Origin: Gordonia hongkongensis
Lineage (GTDB): Bacteria > Actinomycetota > Actinomycetes > Mycobacteriales > Mycobacteriaceae
Direction: 5' to 3'
DNA length: 64,000 nt
Assembly (NCBI RefSeq): GCF_023078355.1
Contig: NZ_CP095552.1
Location: 4,898,001-4,962,000, forward strand
The notes under the pieces were generated by a model that saw only the letters and a list, made by a program, of their open reading frames with translations, was not told the origin of the DNA and made no database searches. Below, piece by piece: positions 43,212 to 52,319 of the stretch; position 1 is the stretch's first letter; every line of letters starts with the position of its first letter. A program made the translations under genes and the position numbers.

Positions 43212-44273
43212 ATGAGCACTGAACTGCACTCGACAGATTCGCGCGATCGGGCGCCCGTTGCGACCGCGGAGGCCGACGGTGCGCCCCCGACCGGGCGGGC
43301 ACCCAGTTGGCGCCTCGTGGCGGTGATGGCGCTGCTGATCCCGACGTTCGTGATCGCGATCGCCGCGACGTTCGTGTCACTGGCCGTCGATCCCGAGCCG
43401 CATCAAGCCCCACTGGGTCTCGTCGCACCGCCGCCCGCGGCACAGGCGATCGAGACGGCGCTCGCCGACCGGGCCGGTGAAGACGCCTTCGCCGTCGAAC
43501 GATTCGCCGACACCGAGGACGCGCGTGCCGCCATCGAACGGCGCGACCTGGTCGGCGCGATCGCGGTCGGGCCCGGCGGGGTCACGGTGCTGACCGCGGA
43601 GGCGGGTTCGCCGGTGCTGGCGCAGGTCGTCGCCGGGGTCGGGAACGGCATCGCCACCGCCCAGCGTGTACCGGTCGCCGTCGAATCCGTGGTCCCCACT
43701 CCCGAGACTGATACACGCGGAACGGGTTTCGCCGCCGGACTGTTGCCGTTGCTGATCGCCGGCATGGCACTCGGCGGAGCCGCCGCGATCGGGCTGCGCG
43801 GCCCAGTCGCCATGCAGGCGACACTGGCGGTCCTGGGGCCGCTCGTGGCCGGGTTCGGTTTCGCGGCGACGTGGTCATGGTTGGGCGTCATCGACGGCGG
43901 TATCGGCCCCGTCGGACTCGCCGCAGCCCTGATGATCGGAGCGATCACCTGGTTCACGGTTGGTGCGGGCAGCCTGCTCGGACCCGCCGGGGTCGGGGTG
44001 TCCGCGCTGGTGATGGTGCTGATCTCCAACCCGCTGTCGGGGCTGGCATCGTCGCCGTACCTGTTGCCCGCGCCGTGGGGAACGATCGGCCAGTGGTTGC
44101 CGCCCGGCGCCGGCGGCACGCTGCTCCGTTCGGTCGCGTATTTCCCGGCGGCGAGCATCACCGGACAGGTCGCCGTTCTCCTCGGGTGGATTGCCGTCGG
44201 CGCCGCGCTCCTCGCACTCGGCATGGTGCGCGGACGGCGGGCCGACTCCGCGGGCGACACCGTCCCCGCCTGA
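43212..44273 (+). CDS. membrane protein, possibly YhgE/ABC-2-like
   Basis: A 353-residue protein. One helix near residues 33-55 (WRLVAVMALLIPTFVIAIAA) is followed by an extracytoplasmic domain of about 110 residues with tandem AAIERRDLVGAIAVGPGG patterns, then about six C-terminal helices. This one-helix/large-loop/multi-helix plan matches YhgE/Pip and ABC-2 export permeases, but no ATPase is adjacent. AGGAG lies six bases before the ATG. Expression is probably induced when the divergent TetR releases its two operators, suggesting an efflux or stress role. Confidence 0.7.
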   Translation: MSTELHSTDSRDRAPVATAEADGAPPTGRAPSWRLVAVMALLIPTFVIAIAATFVSLAVDPEPHQAPLGLVAPPPAAQAIETALADRAGEDAFAVERFADTEDARAAIERRDLVGAIAVGPGGVTVLTAEAGSPVLAQVVAGVGNGIATAQRVPVAVESVVPTPETDTRGTGFAAGLLPLLIAGMALGGAAAIGLRGPVAMQATLAVLGPLVAGFGFAATWSWLGVIDGGIGPVGLAAALMIGAITWFTVGAGSLLGPAGVGVSALVMVLISNPLSGLASSPYLLPAPWGTIGQWLPPGAGGTLLRSVAYFPAASITGQVAVLLGWIAVGAALLALGMVRGRRADSAGDTVPA

Positions 44274-44284
44274 TCCGGCCGGCG

Positions 44285-44325
44285 GTGGTGTGTCTCGACT
44301 GTCCGGCGGGACACACCACTAACCT
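44285..44325 (+). promoter_or_regulatory. lysG promoter with inverted repeat
   Basis: GTGGTGTGTC (44285-44294) and GACACACCAC (44310-44319) form a perfect 10-bp dyad. The -10 TAACCT follows at 44320-44325, six bases before the lysG GTG. The dyad may end the upstream membrane-protein transcript or be a binding site for lysG autoregulation. Confidence 0.5.
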
Positions 44326-44331
44326 CGGCTC

Positions 44332-45243
44332 GTGGACATCAGTCAGGAAGGCCTGCGCACGCTGGCCGCGGTCCTGCGCGAGGGCACCTTCGACGCCGCG
44401 GCCACCGCCCTGCACATCACCCCGTCGGCGGTGAGCCAGCGGATCAAGGCGCTGGAGTCCGCTGCCGGGCGGGTACTCCTCCGGCGGACCAAGCCGGCGA
44501 CGGCCACACCCGATGGCGAGGTGCTGGTGCGGTTGGCCAAGCAGTGGGAACTACTGCTCGCCGAGACCCGCGCCGAGTTCGTGGGCGCGCCCGACGACGA
44601 CGATCTGCCGCTGGTCGAACGTCCCCGTGTCCATCTCCCGGTCGCGACGAATGCCGACTCGCTCGCGACCTGGTTACTGCCCGTGCTCGCGCGATTCCAC
44701 CGGGAGCACGCAGTGGCGGTCGAGGTCTTCCGAGACGACGAAACCCGCAGCAGCACCCTGCTCCGCACCGGCGACGTGCTCGCCGCGGTGACCTCGGAAC
44801 CACTGGCGATCCGCGGGTGCGCACTGCAGTCGCTCGGCACGATGCGCTATCTGCCGGTCGCCACACCGGAATTCATCGACACATGGCTACCCGACGGGCC
44901 CGATGCCGATGCACTGGCCCGGGCCCCGATGGTGCAGTTCGACCGCAACGATCACATCCAGCGGAACATCTCGGCCGCCCTCGCCGGCCGGCCCGTCGAC
45001 CCGCCCGCGGTCTACATCCCGGCGTCGACCGAATACCACCGCGCCGTCGCGCTCGGCATCGGCTGGGGCGCCGTCCCGGTCGTCCAGATCGCGGACGCCC
45101 TCGACACCGGTCGCGTCCGCCTCATCGCCGACCACCACATCGACGTCCCGCTGTACTGGCAGCACTGGAAGCTGAGTTCGCCTCTGCTGCAGACACTCAC
45201 GACGAGCGTCGTCGACGGCGCCGCGCGGGTTCTCCAGCACTGA
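44332..45243 (+). CDS. lysG: LysR-type regulator LysG/ArgP
   Basis: A 303-residue LysR protein. The winged HTH is at 4-60 (EGLRTLAAVLREGTFDAAAT, HITPSAVSQRIKALESAAGR), followed by two alpha/beta ligand subdomains; the end LYWQHWKLSSPLLQTLTTSV is typical of LysG/ArgP. With lysine or arginine bound it activates the exporter lysE. In most actinobacteria lysG and lysE are divergent neighbours; here a tetR-membrane gene pair lies between them. The GTG start is leaderless with its own -10. Confidence 0.9.
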   Translation: MDISQEGLRTLAAVLREGTFDAAATALHITPSAVSQRIKALESAAGRVLLRRTKPATATPDGEVLVRLAKQWELLLAETRAEFVGAPDDDDLPLVERPRVHLPVATNADSLATWLLPVLARFHREHAVAVEVFRDDETRSSTLLRTGDVLAAVTSEPLAIRGCALQSLGTMRYLPVATPEFIDTWLPDGPDADALARAPMVQFDRNDHIQRNISAALAGRPVDPPAVYIPASTEYHRAVALGIGWGAVPVVQIADALDTGRVRLIADHHIDVPLYWQHWKLSSPLLQTLTTSVVDGAARVLQH

Positions 45244-45304
45244 TCGCGCTCGACTCGTCGCCGTCCACGACGGGCAGACCCAGCTATGGACGAATCGGAC
45301 GTTG

Positions 45305-46552
45305 TCACACGCCTGAGGTCGACGGTGTTCCCGCGACCGCCGGGCTGTCGTCGACCGTGCGCCGGCCCCGAACGACAGCGACGCCCAGCACGCCCACAGC
45401 GACCACGAGGCAGGCGATCACGTAGGGGAGACTCCCGATCGGTGTGTTGTCGGCGGTGATTCCGTCCTCGGCGTCAAGGTAGGCGGGCAACGCGGCGCAC
45501 CACAGTACGAGGTGCACCCCGAGGAACAGGACCGGGAACACGACGAGGAAGGGCCGAGCGCTGCGAGCGTCGTCGACGCCCAGCGTCGGGTCGCTGCGCA
45601 TGCGTCGCCATTGCACGTACAGAAGTGTCAGTCCGATCCCCCACACCAGGGCCATCTCCACCCAGTACACGACGGTCTGCGCGTCGTGATTCGCGTGCTC
45701 GTCACGGCCGAACAGCGCCGTCGGAATGGACAGGAGTGGCATGCTGACAACGGCCACAACACCGGACACGACGACGCGCCATGACAACGACCATCCGCGC
45801 GGGGCGCGTCCTCGGGAGGTGGGGATCTGGACCAAGCGCACCGCGACGTAGACGAGCACGGCGAACGAGACGGTCGCGAAAAGCCAGACGCTCCCCCACG
45901 GCACCGCGGCCAGTGTGGGCTCCGCGGCGGGATTGCCGAGCTCGTCGGGGGCGACGCCCTGGGCTCGGAGCTGGGCGAGGGTGTCGCGATAGTACGGCGC
46001 GTCGACGTTCCACGCCCACCACTTGAGCTGCGGGCCGAGCTGGTCGAAGATCTCGTAGAAGGTCTGGAACACCAGGGCCAGAACGAGCGAGCCGCGCAGC
46101 GCCGAGCGCTTCGACCCGTCGAAGAAGCCCCACGCCCGCACGAGCTCGTAGGCGACCTGGCTCACGGCCGGATAGAACGCAACAATGTACAACGACAGCC
46201 GGTCGTACATGAACATGACCGTGAACACGTTGTGGGAGAACATGAATCCCATCGCTTCTTCGGCGTGGAACCAGTTCGGGAAGTACAGCGGCGGCTCGAT
46301 CACGAACAGGTAGACCAACGATCCGATCCACACCGTCAGGTTGGTGGGGTCGCCGTCGCGACGCAGTCGGCGGATCGCGTGGATCAGCGCGAGGACGGCA
46401 CCGAGGATGATCGTGACCTCGAGGACCGGTTGCGTCCAGTGCTCGAGGTCGGCCGGATTCCGGATCGTGACAATCGGATTCGCGCCCTCGCACTCGAACC
46501 CCAGGTAGCCGGTGATGATCGACGGGACGTCACCCGGCGTGCAGACCGCCAT
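45305..46552 (-). CDS. polytopic membrane protein of unknown function
   Basis: A 415-residue integral membrane protein with about ten hydrophobic helices, including VTIILGAVLALIHAIRRL and TVWIGSLVYLFVIEPPLYFP. A conserved-looking aromatic stretch PNWFHAEEAMGFMFSHNVFT and short loops suggest an enzyme or transporter within the membrane, but no family is recognised. GCAGGAGG lies eight bases before ATG 46552, deciding the start. It converges with lysG. Confidence 0.65.
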   Translation of the reverse strand: MAVCTPGDVPSIITGYLGFECEGANPIVTIRNPADLEHWTQPVLEVTIILGAVLALIHAIRRLRRDGDPTNLTVWIGSLVYLFVIEPPLYFPNWFHAEEAMGFMFSHNVFTVMFMYDRLSLYIVAFYPAVSQVAYELVRAWGFFDGSKRSALRGSLVLALVFQTFYEIFDQLGPQLKWWAWNVDAPYYRDTLAQLRAQGVAPDELGNPAAEPTLAAVPWGSVWLFATVSFAVLVYVAVRLVQIPTSRGRAPRGWSLSWRVVVSGVVAVVSMPLLSIPTALFGRDEHANHDAQTVVYWVEMALVWGIGLTLLYVQWRRMRSDPTLGVDDARSARPFLVVFPVLFLGVHLVLWCAALPAYLDAEDGITADNTPIGSLPYVIACLVVAVGVLGVAVVRGRRTVDDSPAVAGTPSTSGV

Positions 46553-46658
46553 CGTCTTCGCCTCCTGCAATGGCTGCGCCGAGCCGCCGAGCCCACTCCG
46601 CTACGTCACGTCGTGCCCTGTGAATGATGTGTCACCGTAGTATGTGCTCCAGGTCACG

Positions 46659-47993
46659 TCAACGGACCGCAGCGGAGTCGACCAACTTCGGATTCGACTC
46701 GTCGACAAGGGGGTTCTCGATCTCGTCGCGCCACATGCCGGCCGCGAAGTAGAACGCCCACGCGATCGGCACCGGGAGCAACCCGGCCAGCACGAACGTG
46801 GCGGTCAGGCCGATCGCCGACGAGACCGGGGCGGCGATCGCCATCGACACCGGCATCAGCGCGACCGATACGAAGAAGTCGAGACTGGCGATGCGACCCA
46901 ACAGTGCCGGCGGCACCCGACGCTGTAAGAGCGTTCCCCACAGCACCATCGGGCCGTCGAAGAGGATGCCCATGATCACACCGGCGGCGACGAACATCCA
47001 CGTCGAATCGGCGAGACCCATCAGCACCAGCGGCAGGCTGGAGAACGCCCACAGCGAGAACATGACGGTGAGGTACCGGCGCGGCATCGGGATCGAGGCG
47101 AATACCAGTGACGCCGCGGCCGCGCCGAGTCCGAATCCAGCGAGCACCCAGGCGTGCTGGGTCGCGTCGCCGTCGATGCGCTCACGTAATGCGAACGGGA
47201 CGAGCACCTCTATGGGGCCGAGCGTCGCCAATACCAAAACGCAGGCGAAGAGCAGCGTCCCCCACAGCCACGGGGTCCGGGCCATGTAGACGAACCCCTC
47301 GGCCAGGTCGCCGACGATCCGGCGGGCACCCGCACCCTCGACGACCTCCGGCGCGTCCTCGCCCGTCTCGCCGAACCGACGCGCGGTGACCGGGGCCATC
47401 CCGAGATAACAGACCCCCGACAGGATGGCCGCGATCGCCGCCATCAGCACCGCGGGTCCCGGCGCCCAGGCACCGATGACCGCGCCGGCGACCATCGGCC
47501 CGACCGCCTGGAAGACGACCGGGCGGAAGAAGCCCTCGATCCCGTTGGCCGCCTGCAGCTCCGACGGCGCGACGACACCGGGCAGCAACGCCGAGTAGGC
47601 GGGGTAGTACATCCCGGTGGTGATGCCGCCCAGAAGGGACGCCACCACCACGTGCCAGAGCTGCAGTACGCCCGCGATCGACGCCAGACCGATCGCACCG
47701 AACGCGATCATCTTCGCGACCTCGAGTCCGATCATGATGTGGCGCTGCGAAATACGGTCGGCGAGCACACCACCGGCCAACGTGGAGAACAGCATTCCCA
47801 CCGCGGCCACGCCGGTGGCCAGCGACACCTGGCCCGGACCGCCGCCGAGCGCGATGATCTGCCAGATCACCGCGATCGTCCACACGCCGTCGGCGAACAT
47901 GGCGAGGATCAGTCCGGACGCGAGCAGCCGGTACTGTCGACGCGCGAACGGCAGCAGCGCGCGGGGCAGTCGGGAGTCGGCGGCGGAAGTCAC
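46659..47993 (-). CDS. MFS transporter
   Basis: A 444-residue protein with about 12 helices and the MFS loop motif GGVLADRISQRHIMIGLEVA between helices 2 and 3. Further family features are FRPVVFQAVGPMVAGAVIG and LLQRRVPPALLGRIASLDFF, as in DHA3/enterobactin-exporter-like drug transporters. The GTG start directly follows GAAGG with little spacing and is therefore uncertain. It lies downstream of ku on the same strand, but a hairpin separates them. The substrate is unknown. Confidence 0.85.
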   Translation of the reverse strand: MTSAADSRLPRALLPFARRQYRLLASGLILAMFADGVWTIAVIWQIIALGGGPGQVSLATGVAAVGMLFSTLAGGVLADRISQRHIMIGLEVAKMIAFGAIGLASIAGVLQLWHVVVASLLGGITTGMYYPAYSALLPGVVAPSELQAANGIEGFFRPVVFQAVGPMVAGAVIGAWAPGPAVLMAAIAAILSGVCYLGMAPVTARRFGETGEDAPEVVEGAGARRIVGDLAEGFVYMARTPWLWGTLLFACVLVLATLGPIEVLVPFALRERIDGDATQHAWVLAGFGLGAAAASLVFASIPMPRRYLTVMFSLWAFSSLPLVLMGLADSTWMFVAAGVIMGILFDGPMVLWGTLLQRRVPPALLGRIASLDFFVSVALMPVSMAIAAPVSSAIGLTATFVLAGLLPVPIAWAFYFAAGMWRDEIENPLVDESNPKLVDSAAVR

Positions 47994-48040
47994 CCTTCGA
48001 GCTTGCCCGAACCCGTGGGCGTGGTGCCAACCCTTTTCGG

Positions 48041-48059
48041 ACCGCCGTTGCCCGGCGGT
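48041..48059 (-). terminator. hairpin after ku
   Basis: ACCGCCG-ttgcc-CGGCGGT stem located 6 bases past the ku stop; on the minus strand it is followed by TCCGAAAAGG, without a T-run. Confidence 0.55.
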
Positions 48060-48064
48060 GCGGG

Positions 48065-49057
48065 TCAGCTCGCCTTGCGCGAGGACTTCTTGGCGGGCGC
48101 CTTCTTGGCCGTGGACTTGCTCCCGGACTCGCCGGACCCCGAGGAGGTCTTCTTCGCCGTCGACTTGGAAGCGGTCTTCTTGGCCGGCGCCTTCTTCGCG
48201 GCCGTCTTCGCCGCAGCCTTCTTGGCCGGTGCCTTCTTGGCCGCGGTGTCCTTCGAGTCCGAATCCTTCGAATCGGATCCCCCGCGGTCCTTCACCGACG
48301 CGCGCAGCGCGGCGAGGAGATCGGCGACGTCGGAGTCCTCGGTGTCCTTGTCTTCGTCGTCGGATTCGGGGAACGCCTCGCCACCCTCGGACTTCGCCTC
48401 GATGAGCTTCGTCAGCTCGTTCTGATAGGTGTCCTCGAACTCGGAGGGGTCGTAGTCCGATGCCATCGACTCGATCAGCGAGGCCGCCATCTGCAGTTCC
48501 TGATCGCGGATCTCGGTGTCGTCGTCGAGGAAGCCGAAGTCGGGTTTGCGGACCTCGTCGGGCCACAGCAGCGTCTGCAGCGTCATCACCCCGTCGACGA
48601 CGCGCAGCGCGGCCACGCGTGTCCGGTTGCGCAGAGTGAAGGAGGCGATCGCGAGCCGGTCCGTCTCCTCCAGCGCCTTGGCCAGCAGGACGTAGGCCTT
48701 CGGCGACTTCGACGACGGTTCGAGGTAGTAAGGCTTGTCGAAGTAGATCGGATCGACCTGCTCGGCGGGTACGAACTCCAGGATCGAGATCTCGGGACTC
48801 TTCTGCACCGGCAGCGTGGCGAGGTCTTCTTTGGTGAGGATCACGGTCTCGCCGGACTCGGATTCGTAGGCGTTGGCGATGTCGCCGTAGTCGACTTCGG
48901 TGTCGGTGCCCTCGCGCACGCGGCGATAGCGGATGCGGGTTCCGTCCGACGAGTCGACCTGATACGACTTCCGGTCGTGACTCTCGGTCGCGGAATAGAC
49001 CTTGACCGGCACGTTGACCAGGCCAAAGCTGAGGTCGCCCTTCCAGATCGAGCGCAT
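48065..49057 (-). CDS. ku: Ku, non-homologous end-joining DNA-end-binding protein
   Basis: A 330-residue bacterial Ku. The core (residues 1-255) starts MRSIWKGDLSFGLVNVPVKV and holds YYLEPSSKSPKAYVLLAKAL and LRNRTRVAALRVVDGVMTLQ. It forms a ring homodimer on broken DNA ends and recruits LigD. After an acidic linker (about 225-262) comes a lysine/alanine-rich tail with repeats of AKKAPAKKAA, known in mycobacterial-type Ku to bind DNA. The ATG at 49057 is family-typical; ATG 49066 is possible. It is divergent from ligD across 80 bases. Confidence 0.95.
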   Translation of the reverse strand: MRSIWKGDLSFGLVNVPVKVYSATESHDRKSYQVDSSDGTRIRYRRVREGTDTEVDYGDIANAYESESGETVILTKEDLATLPVQKSPEISILEFVPAEQVDPIYFDKPYYLEPSSKSPKAYVLLAKALEETDRLAIASFTLRNRTRVAALRVVDGVMTLQTLLWPDEVRKPDFGFLDDDTEIRDQELQMAASLIESMASDYDPSEFEDTYQNELTKLIEAKSEGGEAFPESDDEDKDTEDSDVADLLAALRASVKDRGGSDSKDSDSKDTAAKKAPAKKAAAKTAAKKAPAKKTASKSTAKKTSSGSGESGSKSTAKKAPAKKSSRKAS

Positions 49058-49137
49058 GGGGGCCATTCTGCCAGGGATCCGGGCCGGATGGCGGCAAGCT
49101 GCACGACGTTCTGACCGGCGTTGTGGACAATAGGAGC

Positions 49138-51507
49138 ATGGCAGGCGGCGAGACACTGGAGGTCGACGGTCGGCGGATCTCGATCACCAATCTCTCGAAG
49201 GTGCTCTATCCGGCGACGGGGACGCGGAAGTTCGAGGTCATCGACTACTACTCGCGGATCGCCGATGTCCTCCTCCCCCACGTACGCAACCGCCTCATCA
49301 CCCGTAAGCGGTGGCCCAACGGCGTCGAGTCGACCCCGTTCTTCGAGAAGAACGTTCCCGAGAGCGCACCTGACTGGATCCGACGCCACGGCATCCAGCA
49401 CAGCGAGCGGGTCATCAACTATGCGATGGCCGACGATCGCGCCACGCTGGTCTGGCTCGCGCAGATGGCCGTGCTCGAGATCCACACGCCGCAGTGGCGG
49501 CTTCCCATGGGGCCCGACGGCGCGCCGATGGCCAACCGCATCGTCTTCGACCTCGATCCCGGGCCACGGGTGCCGCTGCACCGGACCGCGGAGGTGGCGT
49601 GCGAGATCCGCAACTGGCTCGGCGGGGCGACGACGTACCCGGTGACCAGCGGCGGCAAGGGCATCCACCTCTACGCGCGGCTCCCGAAGCCCGTGACGTC
49701 GGATGCGGCGCGCAAGGTGGCTCAGGAGGTCGCCAACGAGTTCGCCCGTCAGCACAGCGATTTCATCACCGCCAAGATGTCCAAATCGCTGCGCGACGAC
49801 AAGGTCTTCATCGACTGGAGCCAGAACACCGCCGCCAAGACCACTCTCGCGCCGTACTCGATGCGCGGACGCGAGCAGCCGTGGGTGGCCGCGCCGCGCA
49901 CCTGGGAGGAGATGGAGGACCCCGGACTCTCCCAACTGCTCTACACCGAGGTGCTGGACCGCGTCGAGGAGTTCGGCGATCTCCTCGACGGCCTGGACGA
50001 CCCCTACGACGACGAGCCGGAGGTCGTCGTCGAGCCCGCGGCGGGACAGGTCATCAACCTGAAGGAGTACCGGCGCAAGCGCGACCAGTCGAAGACACCC
50101 GAACCCTTCGGCGATGAAGCGCATCGACAGCGCATCGAAGCCGAGAGCTCTGCTGCAGAACCTGATTCCTCGGACACGCAGACCGAGAGGGCACCGATCT
50201 TCGTGATCCAGGAGCACCACGCCCGACGGTTGCACTACGACTTCCGGCTGGAACACGACGGGGTCCTGGTGTCGTGGGCCGTACCGAAGAACCTGCCCAC
50301 CGACCCCGACCAGAACCGGCTCGCGGTGCAGACCGAGGACCACCCGATGGATTACGCCGACTTCGAGGGCGACATCCCGGCGGGCGAATACGGCGGCGGT
50401 CACGTGTCCATCTGGGACAGGGGCACATTCGAGCTCGAGAAGTGGCGGGACAAGGAGGTCATCGTCCGCCTCCACGGCGAGCGCGTGCAGGGACGGTACG
50501 CCTTGATCCGGACCGGTGAGAAGAACTGGCTTGCCCACCTGATGAGCGACGAACCGCGTCCGATCGTCCCCGACAGCCTCACCGACCCGCGCCCGATGCT
50601 CGCGACCGACGAGTCGATCGACGGACTCAACGGTCGAGACTGGGCGTTCGAGGGCAAATGGGACGGATATCGGCTCCTCATCCGTTCGGTCGGCGGCGAG
50701 TTCCGGCTCACCTCCCGATCGGGTATCGACATGACCGCCGACTTCCCCGAACTCACCGGCCTCGCAGACGATCTCGGCCTCATGGACGTGGTGCTCGACG
50801 GCGAGGTCGTCGCGATCGACTCGTCGGGCCGCACCAATTTCACGCTGCTGACCTCACGTCGGCACACCGACGAGCCGTATTCGTTGCGGCTACACCTGTT
50901 CGACATCCTGTTCCTGAACGGTTCGTCGTTGTTGCGCAAGCCATGGTCGGTTCGGCGCGAACTCCTCGAGGAGCTGGCGCCCGCGTTCCGCAACTCCGCC
51001 TTCGTCGAAGTGCCGCCGCTGCTTCCGGGCCCGGGATCGGCCGCCGTCGAGTACAGCCGTGAACACAATCTCGAAGGCGTTGTCGCCAAGCGCCGCAACT
51101 CGGTGTATCAGCAGGGACGCCGGTCGACGACCTGGCTGAAACACAAGAACTGGAGCGACATCGAGGTCGTGGTCGGCGGATATCGGCCGGGCCGCGGCAA
51201 CCGCGCGCACACCATCGGTTCCCTGCTCATCGGTTTGCCCGAGGAGACCGGACTCCGCTACGTCGGTCGCGTGGGAACCGGCTTCACCGACGCACAGTTG
51301 CGTTCGCTTGCAGAGGAACTCGGACCGTTGGAGATCTCGCGGTCGCCCTTCCTGGACAAACTCGACCGGCCCGTCGAGTCCAGCGCGGTGTGGGTCCTGC
51401 CGAAGATCGTCGGCGAGGTCCGGTTCATGGACTGGACGACGGCCGGGCATCTGCGGCATCCCAGCTGGCGGGGGATCCGGAGGGACAAACTGCCCGGTGA
51501 TCTGTGA
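49138..51507 (+). CDS. ligD: multifunctional DNA ligase D (polymerase-phosphoesterase-ligase)
   Basis: A 789-residue NHEJ enzyme with the mycobacterial domain order. Residues about 1-290 are the polymerase/primase part with metal aspartates in VFDLDPGP. Residues about 345-480 are the 3'-phosphoesterase part with HHARRLHYDFRLEHDG. The ligase part begins near 505, with the nucleotidyl lysine in FEGKWDGYRLL and later motifs LEGVVAKRR and TWLKHKNW. Ligation of breaks needs the divergent ku. TAGGAG precedes ATG 49138. Confidence 0.96.
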   Translation: MAGGETLEVDGRRISITNLSKVLYPATGTRKFEVIDYYSRIADVLLPHVRNRLITRKRWPNGVESTPFFEKNVPESAPDWIRRHGIQHSERVINYAMADDRATLVWLAQMAVLEIHTPQWRLPMGPDGAPMANRIVFDLDPGPRVPLHRTAEVACEIRNWLGGATTYPVTSGGKGIHLYARLPKPVTSDAARKVAQEVANEFARQHSDFITAKMSKSLRDDKVFIDWSQNTAAKTTLAPYSMRGREQPWVAAPRTWEEMEDPGLSQLLYTEVLDRVEEFGDLLDGLDDPYDDEPEVVVEPAAGQVINLKEYRRKRDQSKTPEPFGDEAHRQRIEAESSAAEPDSSDTQTERAPIFVIQEHHARRLHYDFRLEHDGVLVSWAVPKNLPTDPDQNRLAVQTEDHPMDYADFEGDIPAGEYGGGHVSIWDRGTFELEKWRDKEVIVRLHGERVQGRYALIRTGEKNWLAHLMSDEPRPIVPDSLTDPRPMLATDESIDGLNGRDWAFEGKWDGYRLLIRSVGGEFRLTSRSGIDMTADFPELTGLADDLGLMDVVLDGEVVAIDSSGRTNFTLLTSRRHTDEPYSLRLHLFDILFLNGSSLLRKPWSVRRELLEELAPAFRNSAFVEVPPLLPGPGSAAVEYSREHNLEGVVAKRRNSVYQQGRRSTTWLKHKNWSDIEVVVGGYRPGRGNRAHTIGSLLIGLPEETGLRYVGRVGTGFTDAQLRSLAEELGPLEISRSPFLDKLDRPVESSAVWVLPKIVGEVRFMDWTTAGHLRHPSWRGIRRDKLPGDL

Positions 51508-51540
51508 CCCGGGGCGTGAACCGAGCAGAGGAGCGTGGAC

Positions 51541-52296
51541 ATGACGGGTGAGACGATCACCATCTCGGCGGCCGACGGAGAGACCGAAGCCTATGTGGCG
51601 CGGCCCGATTCATCCGGGACGTCACCGGGAGTCCTGTTCCTCACCGATGTGATCGGCCTACGACCTCGCATCGAGGCCATGGCCGACCGCATTGCGTCCT
51701 GGGGTTACGTCGTGCTGGTGCCGCACCTGTTCCACCGGTACGGGTCCGCGGCCGAGTGGGCGCCCACCGAGGATCTGCTGCTGCCCGAGGCGCGGACCGC
51801 ATTCTTCCGATCCGCGATGCCGCGGGCACGGACCCTCACGCCCGAGGCGGTACGTCCCGATCTCGTCGCCTACCTCGACGCGCTGCAATCGCTCCCGGGC
51901 GTCACACCCGGACGTGTCGGTGTCACGGGCTACTGCATGGGCGGCCGGCTCGCGCTGAACATCGCCGCCGCCCGGCCCGACGACGTCGCCGCGGTCGGCA
52001 TGTTCCACACCGGCGGCCTCGTCACCGACGACCACGACAGTCCCCACCTGTATCTCGTCGGCATCGACGCGTTCGTCCTCGCCATCCACGCCGACAAGGA
52101 CTCATCACTGCCCGCGATGGCGGTCGCGCAGTTCGAGCACGCCCTGACCGGTGGGGGCGTGGCGCACTCGGCGACCGTCTATCCCGGTGCGCCGCACGGG
52201 TATACGATGTCCGATCTGGCGGCGTATCACCACGAGGCCTGCGAACATCACTTCGATGAGCTCAAGGCTCTCTTCCGGCGGACGTTGTCGAGGTGA
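51541..52296 (+). CDS. dienelactone hydrolase family protein
   Basis: A 251-residue alpha/beta hydrolase. The nucleophile elbow is GYCMGG with cysteine, as in dienelactone hydrolase. The acid is probably in HADKDSS and the histidine in PGAPHGYTM. No signal peptide is present. AGGAG lies upstream of ATG 51541, 33 bases after ligD, so co-transcription is possible but no functional link is evident. The real substrate is unknown. Confidence 0.88.
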   Translation: MTGETITISAADGETEAYVARPDSSGTSPGVLFLTDVIGLRPRIEAMADRIASWGYVVLVPHLFHRYGSAAEWAPTEDLLLPEARTAFFRSAMPRARTLTPEAVRPDLVAYLDALQSLPGVTPGRVGVTGYCMGGRLALNIAAARPDDVAAVGMFHTGGLVTDDHDSPHLYLVGIDAFVLAIHADKDSSLPAMAVAQFEHALTGGGVAHSATVYPGAPHGYTMSDLAAYHHEACEHHFDELKALFRRTLSR

Positions 52297-52319
52297 GGTG
52301 GGTCCGCTCCGACTGACGC

